From: Rhodanobacter thiooxydans
GTDB lineage: Bacteria > Pseudomonadota > Gammaproteobacteria > Xanthomonadales > Rhodanobacteraceae
DNA: 64,000 nt
Assembly: GCF_021545845.1 (NCBI RefSeq)
Contig: NZ_CP088923.1
Location: forward strand, 1,178,001 to 1,242,000
Direction: 5' to 3'
The notes under the pieces were generated by a model, which saw nothing but the letters and a program-made list of their open reading frames with translations, searched no databases and was not told where the DNA came from. The translations under genes and the position numbers were made by a program. This document shows positions 1 to 9,337 of this stretch, one piece after another; the stretch's first letter is position 1, and each line of letters opens with the position of its first letter.

Positions 1-686
1 CTGCCGTACCAGTTGTTGCCGAGCGGGAAGCCAAGGAAGCCGTCCACGCGGCGCAGGTTCTCGCTGCCGTAGGTGACGCCGACGCTGCCGCTGGGCACGT
101 CGGTGCCGGTCTTCAGCATGAAGTTCGCGGTGGCGCCGATCTGGCCGTCGCCGAACACCACCGACGGGCCGCCCTGCAGGATCTCCACCCGCTCGACGGT
201 GTCGTCGAGGCGGAAGAGCGAGGTGGTCTCGAAGAACGACAGGGTGGGCATGCCGTACAGCGGCGAGCCCATCAACTGGGTGCTGAAGTAGGGCGCGTCG
301 CCGCCGCCCGGGAAGCCGGCGATCTCGATGTTGGCGCCGGTCTGGCCGCCGGTGGATTCCGGCCACATGCCGGGGGAGATCTTCAGCAGGTCCGCCGTGC
401 TTTTCGGGTTGGCCATCTTGATCTGCTCGGCCGAGGCGGTGGTGACCGAGTAGCTGGTGTCGATCTTGCGCAGGCCGCCAGTGGCGGTATTGCCGGTCAC
501 CACCACCTGCTCGAGGGACTTGGCCTTGGCGGCGTCGGCCTTCTGCTCGGCCGTGCTCTTCTTCGCCGGCGCCTGGCTGGCTGGCGCCGGCGCGGGCGTG
601 GCGTCCCGGGCCACGGCCGCGCCGCAGAACAGGATGGCGGCAATGGCCACCGGAAGGCTCAGTCTCGACAGCTTTTTGGTCTTCAT
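1..686 (-). CDS. TonB-dependent receptor, N-terminal part (cut by window edge)
   Basis: Outer-membrane active transporter; only the first 228 codons are inside the window and the frame stays open to base 3. The start at 686 follows a GGGGAG ribosome site. A signal peptide (MKTKKLSRLSLPVAIAAI, ending near AVA-RD) is followed by an Ala/Pro/Lys-rich linker, a TonB-box-like LEQVVVTG and a plug domain (RVEILQGGPSVVFGDGQ). It lies 77 bp downstream of the GH65 fusion on the same strand, which suggests uptake of an alpha-glucoside such as maltose or kojibiose; the ligand is inference from context only. The barrel lies beyond the window. Confidence 0.9.
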   Translation of the reverse strand, partial: MKTKKLSRLSLPVAIAAILFCGAAVARDATPAPAPASQAPAKKSTAEQKADAAKAKSLEQVVVTGNTATGGLRKIDTSYSVTTASAEQIKMANPKSTADLLKISPGMWPESTGGQTGANIEIAGFPGGGDAPYFSTQLMGSPLYGMPTLSFFETTSLFRLDDTVERVEILQGGPSVVFGDGQIGATANFMLKTGTDVPSGSVGVTYGSENLRRVDGFLGFPLGNNWYG

Positions 687-763
687 TTCGGTTACTCCCC
701 ACCAGTTGAGTTGAATTGTTTTTGACCGCGCAACGCAGCGTGCCGGCTGCGCGGAAGGGCCGC

Positions 764-3700
764 TCATGCTATGAAACGGCTGATGTCGAACGCGGCAATG
801 TCCGGCAGCAGCACATCCGCTTGGTCCAGCTCCTGCGCGCGGCCGATGCCGACCGCCGCCATGCCCGCCGCGTGCAGGGCGGCGATGCCCGCCGCGGCGT
901 CTTCCACGCCAAGGCATTCCCCCGGGGCCAGCCCCAGCCCGCGCGCCGCCGCCAGGAAGATCTCCGGGTCGGGCTTGGAGCGGGCGATGCGGCCGGCGTC
1001 GACCACGCAGTCGAACAGCGTGGCGATACCCAGCCGCTCGAGCAGTTGCGGCGCGTTGCGGCTGGCCGAGGCCAGCGCGGTCTTCAGCCCGGCGCGGCGC
1101 ACGGACTCCACCGCGGCGCGCGCGCCGGGCAGCAGGTCCTGCGGGCCGAGGCGCCCGATCAGTTCGATGTAGTGGGCATTCTTGCGTGCGGCGAGCGCTT
1201 CCTTCTCCGTCTCGCTGTAGGAGCGCGGCGCGTGCTCCAGCAGGATGTCCAGCGAGCCGCGACGGTCCACGCCCTTCATGCGCCCGGCGGTGATTTCGTC
1301 GAGCGGTGCGCCGATCTCGTTGGCCAGCTGCTGCCATGCCGCGCGGTGCAACACGGCGGTGTCGGCGAGCACGCCGTCGAGGTCGAACACCACCGCCTTC
1401 AGCGGCGGCGGAGCGACGGAGCCCGCGCAGGGCAGGTGCAACGGCTGGCCGGCGTGCAGGCGCTGCGGCAGGCCGTCGTGCAGGAAGGTGAGCGAGCTGC
1501 CCTCGGTGAGGGTGTAGCGCGCGCCGTCGCCATCGACCTCCACGCGCAGGTGCGCCCCGCGCCAGCGCAGGCCGAAGCGGTAGCTTTTCCATGCCGCCGG
1601 CAGCCGCGGCGCCAGCGCGGGAAGGCCATCGTGCACACGCAGCCCGCCGTAGCCCCAGCTCAGCGCCAGCCAGCTGCCGGCCATTGCCGCCATGTGCAGG
1701 CCGTGCGCCGCGTTGCCGTGCAGGTCGTCCAGGTCGACCCGCAGGGTGTCGAGGAAATAACCGTGCGCCTTGTCGGCGTAGCCCACTTCGGCCGCGAGCA
1801 CCGCGAAGGTGGAGGCGGACAGGGTGGAGTCATGCACGGTGACGCCTTCGTAGTAGTCGAAGTTGCGGCGCTTGGCGGCCACCTCGACCTGCTCGCCGGC
1901 CAGCATCAGGGCCAGCAGCGTATCGGCCTGTTTGCAGACCTGGTGGCGATAGAGGGTGAGCGGATGCAGCAGCAGCAGCAGCGGCTGCCGGCCGGGCGTG
2001 GCGGCGAGCTGCGGCGGCAGGCGCGGCTTGTCGAGGAAGCCGTCGTCCTGCGGGAAGATGCCGAGCGCGGCGTCCACCGGCAGGTGCATCGCGCGCGCGG
2101 CGCGGCGCCACTGGCTTGCCTCGTCCGCCTGCAGGTTGATGCGCGCGCCCAGCGCGGCATGTTCGGCCGGGTGGCTCAGCGCCATCCAGTCGGCGACGTC
2201 GGCGGCGTCCTGCAGGTGCCGCTGCGCCATGCGGTTGGTGTAGTGGTTGTTGTCGACCAGGGCGGAGTATTCGTCCGGGCCGGTTACCTCGTGGATGCAG
2301 AAGGCGCCGCCGTGGCGCGCGCTGAAGTGTCCGATCTGCAGCCAGATGCGCGCGGTCTCGAACAGCATTTCGGCACCGTGCGCGAGCAGGAACGCGTCGT
2401 CGCCGCTGGCGTCGACGTAGAGGCGGATTGCCCAGGCCACTGCCGCGTTGATGTGGTACTGCGCCGAGCCGCTGGGGAAGTACGAGGAGCACTCGTCGCC
2501 GCTGATCGTGCGCCACGCGTACAGCGCGCCGTGCGGGTGGTCCAGCTCACGCGCATGGCGGCGCGCGTGGTCCAGCGTGCGGTAGCGGTACAGCAGCATC
2601 GCGCGCGCCAGTTCCGGCGCCAGGGTGGCCAGCACCGGCAGCATGAACACCTCGGCGTCCCAGAAATAGTGGCCTTCGTAGCCTTCCCCGGTGAGGCCCT
2701 TGGCGGCGGTGGTGCCGTGGCTGTCGCGGCTGCTCGACTGGAACAGATGGAACAGGTTGAAGCGCAGCGCCTGCTCGGTCGTCGGGTCGCCGTCGATGGC
2801 CAGGTCGGCCTGCGCCCACAACGTGGACAGCGCCCGGGCCTGGCGCGCCAGCAGCGCCGGGTAGCCGAGTGCGTCGGCGGTATCCAGCGAGGCGCGGGCG
2901 CGGGCGAGCAGGTCGGTGGCCTGATCCCCGCCCAACGGCGAGCTGAAGGCATAGGCGACGTATTTTTCCAGGCTGACCGCCTGGCCGGGCGCCAGCACGC
3001 CCTCGTAGACCTGGGTGACGCCGTGCGGTGCCAGGTTGGCGTGGCGGAAGCGCAGCTCGCCGGCATGCCGCTGCCGCTGCGCGCAGACCAGCCGGATGCC
3101 GCTGTGGGTGGTCTGCTGGCCGACCCAGGCGAGGTCCTCCCCGGCGTGGGCGTCGCAGGTGCCCAGGCCGCCGTTGATGCGGCTGCCGATGCGTGGATCG
3201 AAGCCCTGCTCGGCGGCTTCGCGCGCGGTGCTGATGGACGACTCCAGCGTGATCGGCCCGGCGTAGTCGAGCGAGCGCACGCGGTAGTGGATCGCCAGCA
3301 GCCCGGCGTCTTCCAGGCTCACGATGCGCTCGGCCTCGATCTCCAGCGTGGCGCCTTCCGGCGAGCGCCAGCGCAAGCGGCGCCGGTAGCAGCCCTGGCG
3401 CAGGTCGAGCACGCGTTCGAAATGCAGCCAGGTGCCCTGGTCCAGCCGTACCGGCGTGTCGCCGAGGCGCAGGTGGATGCGCGCGGCGTCGGCGACCGGG
3501 ATGCGCGTGTCGGTATGCGCGGCAAAGCCGGGGAACCGTTCGTGGTAGTCGATCGGGCTGCGTTCCCACACGGCGGACAGCAGGGTGGCCTGGCTGGCGC
3601 TGTCGCTTTCCTCCAGGTTGCCGCGCACGCCGAGGGTGCCGTTGGCCAGCGCGAACAGGCTCTCGTCCTGCGCAAAGCCGGCCGGGTCGGTGCCGTGGCG

Positions 3701-3787
3701 CACCAGCAGCCAGGGGTCGATCACGACCTCGGCGCCGACGGACGGCACCTCGGCATCGAGCAGCACGGCTGCGTAGCTGTCCACCAT
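764..3787 (-). CDS. Fused GH65 disaccharide phosphorylase / beta-phosphoglucomutase
   Basis: A 1007-residue bifunctional enzyme. Residues 1 to about 780 are a glycoside hydrolase family 65 phosphorylase (maltose/kojibiose/nigerose/trehalose type). The EVTGPDEY motif places the presumed acid catalyst at Glu506, close to Glu487 of Lactobacillus maltose phosphorylase. Residues about 796-1007 are a HAD-family beta-phosphoglucomutase with the nucleophile motif FDLDGV (Asp802, Asp804), an SAS motif and SKPDPEIF. GH65 releases beta-glucose 1-phosphate, which the second domain would convert to glucose 6-phosphate. The chosen start 3787 has GGAG/GGGGA upstream; the frame remains open further upstream, through the operator at 3860-3897. 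Transcribed towards the TonB receptor and away from the LacI gene. Exact disaccharide specificity is unknown. Confidence 0.92.
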   Translation of the reverse strand: MVDSYAAVLLDAEVPSVGAEVVIDPWLLVRHGTDPAGFAQDESLFALANGTLGVRGNLEESDSASQATLLSAVWERSPIDYHERFPGFAAHTDTRIPVADAARIHLRLGDTPVRLDQGTWLHFERVLDLRQGCYRRRLRWRSPEGATLEIEAERIVSLEDAGLLAIHYRVRSLDYAGPITLESSISTAREAAEQGFDPRIGSRINGGLGTCDAHAGEDLAWVGQQTTHSGIRLVCAQRQRHAGELRFRHANLAPHGVTQVYEGVLAPGQAVSLEKYVAYAFSSPLGGDQATDLLARARASLDTADALGYPALLARQARALSTLWAQADLAIDGDPTTEQALRFNLFHLFQSSSRDSHGTTAAKGLTGEGYEGHYFWDAEVFMLPVLATLAPELARAMLLYRYRTLDHARRHARELDHPHGALYAWRTISGDECSSYFPSGSAQYHINAAVAWAIRLYVDASGDDAFLLAHGAEMLFETARIWLQIGHFSARHGGAFCIHEVTGPDEYSALVDNNHYTNRMAQRHLQDAADVADWMALSHPAEHAALGARINLQADEASQWRRAARAMHLPVDAALGIFPQDDGFLDKPRLPPQLAATPGRQPLLLLLHPLTLYRHQVCKQADTLLALMLAGEQVEVAAKRRNFDYYEGVTVHDSTLSASTFAVLAAEVGYADKAHGYFLDTLRVDLDDLHGNAAHGLHMAAMAGSWLALSWGYGGLRVHDGLPALAPRLPAAWKSYRFGLRWRGAHLRVEVDGDGARYTLTEGSSLTFLHDGLPQRLHAGQPLHLPCAGSVAPPPLKAVVFDLDGVLADTAVLHRAAWQQLANEIGAPLDEITAGRMKGVDRRGSLDILLEHAPRSYSETEKEALAARKNAHYIELIGRLGPQDLLPGARAAVESVRRAGLKTALASASRNAPQLLERLGIATLFDCVVDAGRIARSKPDPEIFLAAARGLGLAPGECLGVEDAAAGIAALHAAGMAAVGIGRAQELDQADVLLPDIAAFDISRFIA

Positions 3788-3859
3788 GAGTCCCCATTTC
3801 TCCGTCCGGCGCACCGGGCCGGGCGGCCCGCGAGGCTGCGGCTGGCGGCGAGCTTGGCA

Positions 3860-3897
3860 GCAATTGTTATCGGTATCAAGATACCGATAACAATTGC
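3860..3897. promoter_or_regulatory. Perfect inverted-repeat operator between LacI regulator and GH65 gene
   Basis: Two perfectly complementary 17-bp arms (3860-3876 and 3881-3897) are separated by CAAG. Each arm also contains an imperfect 12-bp palindrome centred on CpG (GTTATCGGTATC and GATACCGATAAC), the layout expected of LacI-family operators, with centres 14 bp apart. It lies 73 bp upstream of the GH65 start and about 220 bp upstream of the LacI start, so it is the likely binding site of that regulator, possibly as paired dimers. The rest of 3788-4119 shows nothing else I can support. Confidence 0.75.
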
Positions 3898-4119
3898 CGT
3901 GGGGATCGCCATGACCAAGCTGCGACAGGAGGCGGCGGCCGGAGCCTCGCGCCCGCCATGCGCGCCGGTGTGCGGCCGGTGCAAACGCCGGCGCGGCGCG
4001 AGCTTGCATCGGCAGGGTGAATGTCGACACACTGCGGGCGCCGGCCTGGGCCATCGCTGCCGTCCGGCAGCGTCGCGGCACCGGGCCGGGATCGGCCAGA
4101 CCAACAGGGAACCGGGCAG

Positions 4120-5124
4120 TTGAGCAAGAAGGACGCGCGCCATCACGCGTCGGGCGGCCTGACCATGGCCGACCTGGCCGAGCTGGCCGGGGTATCCAAG
4201 ATCACCGTCTCGCGGGCGCTGGGCAACAGCCTGCTGGTCAATCCGCAGACCCGCGAGCGGATCCAGGCGCTGGCGCGCGAGCACGACTACAAGCTCAACA
4301 TCAGCGCGCGCAACCTGCGTCTGCGCCGCAGCCATACCGTGGCGGTAATAGTGGAGATGAAGCCGTCCACCGACCGCACCATGTTCGATCCCTACCCGCT
4401 GGTGCTGCTGGGCGGCATCTCGCAGGAACTGACCGCGGCCGGCTACAGCGTGCTGCTGACCACCCGCCAGGGCGCCAGCGCGGCGGCGGTGCAGGCCGCC
4501 GACGGGCTGATCCTGCTGGGCCAGGGCGCGCACCAGGACGCGGTGCGCCGGTTTGACAAGCTGAACCTGCCGATGGTCGTGTGGGGCGCACAGTCGGCCA
4601 GCGACGCGCACGTGGTGGTGGGCAGCGACAATCGCCTCGGCGGCGCGGTGGTGGCGCGGCACTTCATCGCGCTGGGCCGGCGCCGGCCGGTGTTCATCGG
4701 CAACCCCAGCCACCCGGAAATCTTCGAGCGCCTGAACGGCTTCATCGACGCGCTGGCGCTGCGCGGGATCAAGCCGCTGCTGATGCGGCGCGACGAGTTC
4801 ACCGTGGACTCGGGCATGGATGCGGTGCACTCGCTGCACCAGCGCAAGGTCGGCTTCGACGCGATCTTCGCCTGCAACGACCTGGTCGCGATGGGCGCGA
4901 TTCGCGCCACGCTGGACCTGGGGCGCTCGGTGCCGGCCGACGTGTCGGTGGTCGGCTATGACGACATGCCGCTCGGCGCCAGCTTCCTGCCGCCGCTGAG
5001 TTCGGTGCGGCAGGACTGGCAGGAGGGCGGCATGCTGCTGGCACGCAAGGTGCTGGCGCTGATCGAGGGCGAGCCGGCCAGCCCAGAAAGCCTGCCGGTC
5101 AGCCTGATCGTGCGCGGCACCTGA
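4120..5124 (+). CDS. LacI-family transcriptional regulator
   Basis: Sugar-responsive repressor of about 334 residues. The N-terminus carries a LacI helix-turn-helix (MADLAELAGVSKITVSRALG) with the hinge region after it, then a periplasmic-binding-like sensor domain (FACNDLVAMGAI, SVVGYDDMPLGA). I chose the TTG at 4120 because AGGGA lies about 10 bases upstream and the helix-turn-helix then begins near residue 15; an in-frame ATG at 4021 would add 33 non-family residues. It is divergent from the GH65 fusion gene and presumably acts on the inverted repeat between them. It converges with the kinase gene, only 3 bp apart at the stops. Confidence 0.9.
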   Translation: MSKKDARHHASGGLTMADLAELAGVSKITVSRALGNSLLVNPQTRERIQALAREHDYKLNISARNLRLRRSHTVAVIVEMKPSTDRTMFDPYPLVLLGGISQELTAAGYSVLLTTRQGASAAAVQAADGLILLGQGAHQDAVRRFDKLNLPMVVWGAQSASDAHVVVGSDNRLGGAVVARHFIALGRRRPVFIGNPSHPEIFERLNGFIDALALRGIKPLLMRRDEFTVDSGMDAVHSLHQRKVGFDAIFACNDLVAMGAIRATLDLGRSVPADVSVVGYDDMPLGASFLPPLSSVRQDWQEGGMLLARKVLALIEGEPASPESLPVSLIVRGT

Positions 5125-5127
5125 GCT

Positions 5128-6777
5128 TCAGCGCGCGGCGTCCGCCTGCGCGGTTTCGGCGGCGTCGGCCGGGCTGCGCGCCGGCGGCGTCAGCACCAGC
5201 CGGAAACAGCTGCCGCCGCCGGCCACGCGCACGTATTCCAGCGCGGCCTGGTTGGCGTCGCTCATCTGCCGGGCCAGGTACAGGCCCAGGCCGGTGCCGT
5301 ACTCGTGGGTGGTGTAGAACGGCTCGAAGATCTGCGCGGCCACCTTCGGCGCGATACCAGGACCGCGGTCGATCACTTCCAGGATCGGTACGCCGTGCTC
5401 GCCCTGCCGGGCCACCACCATCACCCGCGCCGGCTCGCCGGGCAGGCGGCCGTAGCGCAGCGCGTTCTGCACCAGGTTCCACACCACCTGCTGCAGCTGC
5501 TGCGGGTCGGCCACCGCCGCCACCGGGGTGCTGCTGTTGGCGATCGCGCGCAGCGAATCGCCGCCGAGGTCGTTGCCCTGGCTGTACTCCTCGACGAAGG
5601 CGTGCGCCCAGTGGCCCAGGTCCAGCGTCTCCGGGCGCGAGCGCTCGCGCCGGGATAGCTGCAGGATGTTCTCGATGATCTCGTTGAGCCGGATGCAGTG
5701 GTTGTTGATGATCTCGACCATGCGCTGGTCGGTGCTGTCCATGCTGGTCGATTCGGCCAGCAGCTGGGCCGAATAGCGGATCGCCGCCAGCGGGTTGCGG
5801 ATCTCGTGCGCGATCGAGGCGGACAGCCGGCCCAGCGAGGTCAGCGTGAGCTCCTCGGCGCGGCGCGACAGCAGCGAGGTGTCGTCGAGGAAGATCAGCA
5901 CGTGCGAGTCGTCGTTCGGCGCCAGCCGGGTGAAGCGCGGCACCACCTCCGGCACGCCGTCGGCGAGCTGGGTGGCGGTCTCGTCCAGCTTGCCCGAGGT
6001 CATCCAGTGGTACAGCCGGCGCGACAGTTCCGGCGCCAGCTGGCCGAGATCGCGCTGGTCGGCGCCGGGGTTGCCCAGCAGCATCCAGGCCGATTCGTTG
6101 ATCTGGTGGATGCGGTTGGCGTCGTCCACCAGCAGTACGCCGGTTTTCATGCGGCGGATGATCAGCTCGTTGACCTGGGCCAGGTTGGCCAGGTCGGTGC
6201 TGCGCTGCTCGGCCAGCGCCTCGGTGGCGCGCAGCTGCCGGCCCAGCACGTGGCACAGCGTGGTGGTGGCGAAGTAGGCCAGGCCGAACAGCGCGGCTTC
6301 GAGCAGGTCGCGGTCGCCGGGGCTGGCCGAGGTGCCGAAGAAGGTATGCCCGAGCATGCCCAGCGTGGCCAGCGCGGCGAAGAAGCTGGACAGCCGCAGC
6401 GGCAGGATCAGCGCGCCGGCGCTGAGGTTCACCGCCAGCATCATGGCGATGCCGATGCGCGCATCGTGCATCGCGGCGATCGCCAGCACGGCGGCGGCGA
6501 TGTCCACCGCCAGGGTCGTCGCCACCACCGTGCGTGCGTACGGCATGCTGCGCCGGTTGAACAGCAGCATGACCAGCGCGAAGACCAGGTACAGCATGGT
6601 CACGCCGCGGGCGAAGTCGGGCTTGGCCAGCTCGGGCCAGCCCAGCCCCGGCGGGCTGAAGGCCAGCCCGGCGTAGACCAGCGCCTGCACCAGCCGGAAC
6701 GCGTTGAGGAAGGTCAGCTCATGGCGGATCGTCGCGGCGCCCGCGCGCTGGCCGGTCAGGGGTGCTGTGCTGGACAT
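5128..6777 (-). CDS. pilS: PilS-like membrane sensor histidine kinase
   Basis: 549-residue inner-membrane kinase. About six hydrophobic segments occupy residues 20-180, followed by a PAS-like region ([22 protein letters not shown]), a HisKA box ([20 protein letters not shown]) and a HATPase_c domain (N-box [32 protein letters not shown]). This is the arrangement of PilS, which phosphorylates PilR to control sigma-54-dependent pilin transcription. A position beside sucCD is also seen for pilS in Xanthomonas. No pilR is adjacent: the 3' end abuts the LacI gene. Assignment as PilS rather than another NtrB-type kinase rests on the membrane domain and the neighbours. Confidence 0.82.
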   Translation of the reverse strand: MSSTAPLTGQRAGAATIRHELTFLNAFRLVQALVYAGLAFSPPGLGWPELAKPDFARGVTMLYLVFALVMLLFNRRSMPYARTVVATTLAVDIAAAVLAIAAMHDARIGIAMMLAVNLSAGALILPLRLSSFFAALATLGMLGHTFFGTSASPGDRDLLEAALFGLAYFATTTLCHVLGRQLRATEALAEQRSTDLANLAQVNELIIRRMKTGVLLVDDANRIHQINESAWMLLGNPGADQRDLGQLAPELSRRLYHWMTSGKLDETATQLADGVPEVVPRFTRLAPNDDSHVLIFLDDTSLLSRRAEELTLTSLGRLSASIAHEIRNPLAAIRYSAQLLAESTSMDSTDQRMVEIINNHCIRLNEIIENILQLSRRERSRPETLDLGHWAHAFVEEYSQGNDLGGDSLRAIANSSTPVAAVADPQQLQQVVWNLVQNALRYGRLPGEPARVMVVARQGEHGVPILEVIDRGPGIAPKVAAQIFEPFYTTHEYGTGLGLYLARQMSDANQAALEYVRVAGGGSCFRLVLTPPARSPADAAETAQADAAR

Positions 6778-7115
6778 CGTGCGGCCTATACTGGAGGGAT
6801 GTACCGGTTGGAGCGGCGCATTTCCGCGGTCGGGCGAGTATAGACGCGCCGGTCGGCGCTGTGAGCGCGGCAAAAAACGCCTGGAACCAGCCCGCGCGGG
6901 CGCTCCGGTGGCCGCCGGTCGGCACCAGGCTGGCGACGGCCCTTTCCATCGGCGCCCGCTTCCGCGAAAATAAGCGGCCGTATTGCGCGGTTTGCCGGTT
7001 CGGTCCGGCAGGCGCACTGCATCGGCAGCGCCTCCATCCGCCGTCCGACTTTCCTGACCCACGCTGTTGTGTCGCGTGCGGCCGCCATCGTTTCTCCGTT
7101 CGCTCGAGGTATCGA
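6778..7115. other. 338-bp divergent spacer between pilS and sucC
   Basis: No ORF with recognisable content. It must contain promoters for both divergent genes. On the minus strand a TATACT hexamer lies near 6837-6842, but without a convincing -35. Near sucC I see only the GAGGT ribosome site at about 7106. No repeat or riboswitch is evident. Confidence 0.5.
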
Positions 7116-8276
<1,161 letters not shown>

Positions 8277-8279
8277 CCC

Positions 8280-8354
8280 TGTAGGAGCGCACCTTGTGCG
8301 CGATGCTTTCCGTCACGTGACGAAGAGCCATCGCGCACAAGGTGCGCTCCTACA
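8280..8354. repeat. REP-like palindrome between sucC and sucD
   Basis: Two perfectly complementary 26-bp arms (8280-8305 and 8329-8354), beginning GTAGGAGCGCACC, flank a 23-base loop that itself holds the palindrome CGTCACGTGACG (8311-8322). This is the GTAGGAGCG class of intergenic palindrome common in Xanthomonadales and Pseudomonas. It is transcribed within the sucCD unit and could fold into a 75-nt hairpin that affects mRNA stability or the SucC:SucD ratio. Confidence 0.9.
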
Positions 8355-8372
8355 CGAACACAGGACACACAC

Positions 8373-9245
8373 ATGAGCGTTTTGGTCAACAAAAACACCA
8401 AGGTGATCGTGCAGGGCTTCACCGGCCAGCAGGGCACCTTCCATGCACAGCAGTGCCTCGACTACGGCACCCAGGTGGTCGGCGGCGTCACCCCGGGCAA
8501 GGGTGGCTCCCAGCACATCGGCCTGCCGGTGTTCAACTCGGTCGATGAAGCGGTGCTCGAAACCGGCGCCGACGCGTCGGTGATCTTCGTACCGCCGCCG
8601 TTTGCGGCCGACTCGATCCTCGAAGCGATCGACGCCGGCATCAAGGTGATCGTGGCGATCACCGAAGGCATCCCGGTGCTGGACATGCTGCGCGTGAAGA
8701 ACGTGCTGGCGCAGCACCCGGAAACCATCCTGATCGGGCCGAACTGCCCCGGCATCATCACCCCCGGCGAATGCAAGATCGGCATCATGCCCGGCCAGAT
8801 CCACAGCAAGGGCAGGGTCGGCGTGGTCTCACGCTCCGGCACGCTCACCTATGAAGCGGTGTTCCAGACCACCAACGAAGGCCTCGGCCAGAGCACGGTG
8901 ATCGGCATCGGCGGCGACCCGATCAACGGCCTGAATTTCATCGACTGCCTGAAGCTGTTCCAGGACGACGCGCAGACCGAGGGCATCATCATGGTCGGCG
9001 AGATCGGCGGCAGCGCCGAGGAAGACGCCGCCGAGTTCATCGGCGAGTACGTGACCAAGCCGGTGGTGTCGTTCATCGCTGGCGCCTCGGCTCCGGCCGG
9101 CAAGCGCATGGGTCATGCCGGCGCGATCATCTCCGGCGGCAAGGGCACCGCCGCGGCGAAGTTCGCCGCGCTGGAGAAGGCTGGCGTCACCACGGTGAAG
9201 TCGCCGGCCGACCTGGGCAAGGCGCTCGCCAAGCTGATGAAGTAG
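8373..9245 (+). CDS. sucD: Succinyl-CoA synthetase, alpha subunit
   Basis: 290-residue partner of SucC (E. coli 289). The N-terminal CoA-binding Rossmann fold ([18 protein letters not shown]) is followed by the ligase domain. The catalytic phospho-histidine is His248 in [17 protein letters not shown]. It starts 19 bp after the REP-like hairpin and ends just before a terminator-like stem. Confidence 0.97.
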   Translation: MSVLVNKNTKVIVQGFTGQQGTFHAQQCLDYGTQVVGGVTPGKGGSQHIGLPVFNSVDEAVLETGADASVIFVPPPFAADSILEAIDAGIKVIVAITEGIPVLDMLRVKNVLAQHPETILIGPNCPGIITPGECKIGIMPGQIHSKGRVGVVSRSGTLTYEAVFQTTNEGLGQSTVIGIGGDPINGLNFIDCLKLFQDDAQTEGIIMVGEIGGSAEEDAAEFIGEYVTKPVVSFIAGASAPAGKRMGHAGAIISGGKGTAAAKFAALEKAGVTTVKSPADLGKALAKLMK

Positions 9246-9291
9246 CAGTCGGTCCGGCGTAAGTCGGCTCCATAGTGCTCTAAAATGCGCA

Positions 9292-9313
9292 GGCCGCGAC
9301 TCGTGTCGCGGCC
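9292..9313 (+). terminator. Probable terminator after sucCD
   Basis: A perfect 9-bp stem (GGCCGCGAC / GTCGCGGCC) with a TCGT loop is followed by TTCGTCATT, so the T tract is weak. It lies between sucD and nadE. A TAAAAT hexamer at 9281-9286 just upstream could be a -10 for nadE, in which case the hairpin would lie in the nadE leader. Confidence 0.55.
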
Positions 9314-9337
9314 TTCGTCATTCTGGGAGCACGCTGC

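Noticed and set aside
724..757. Hairpin CCGCGCA/TGCGCGG between the GH65 gene and the TonB receptor as a terminator
   Set aside because: Arms are short and the minus strand continues with A residues rather than T, so it would not terminate the GH65-receptor transcript.
716..4123. Very long plus-strand open frame opposite the GH65 fusion
   Set aside because: Antisense shadow of a GC-rich gene: His/Arg/Gln/Val-rich, no ribosome site, no motif; the minus strand has two intact enzyme domains.
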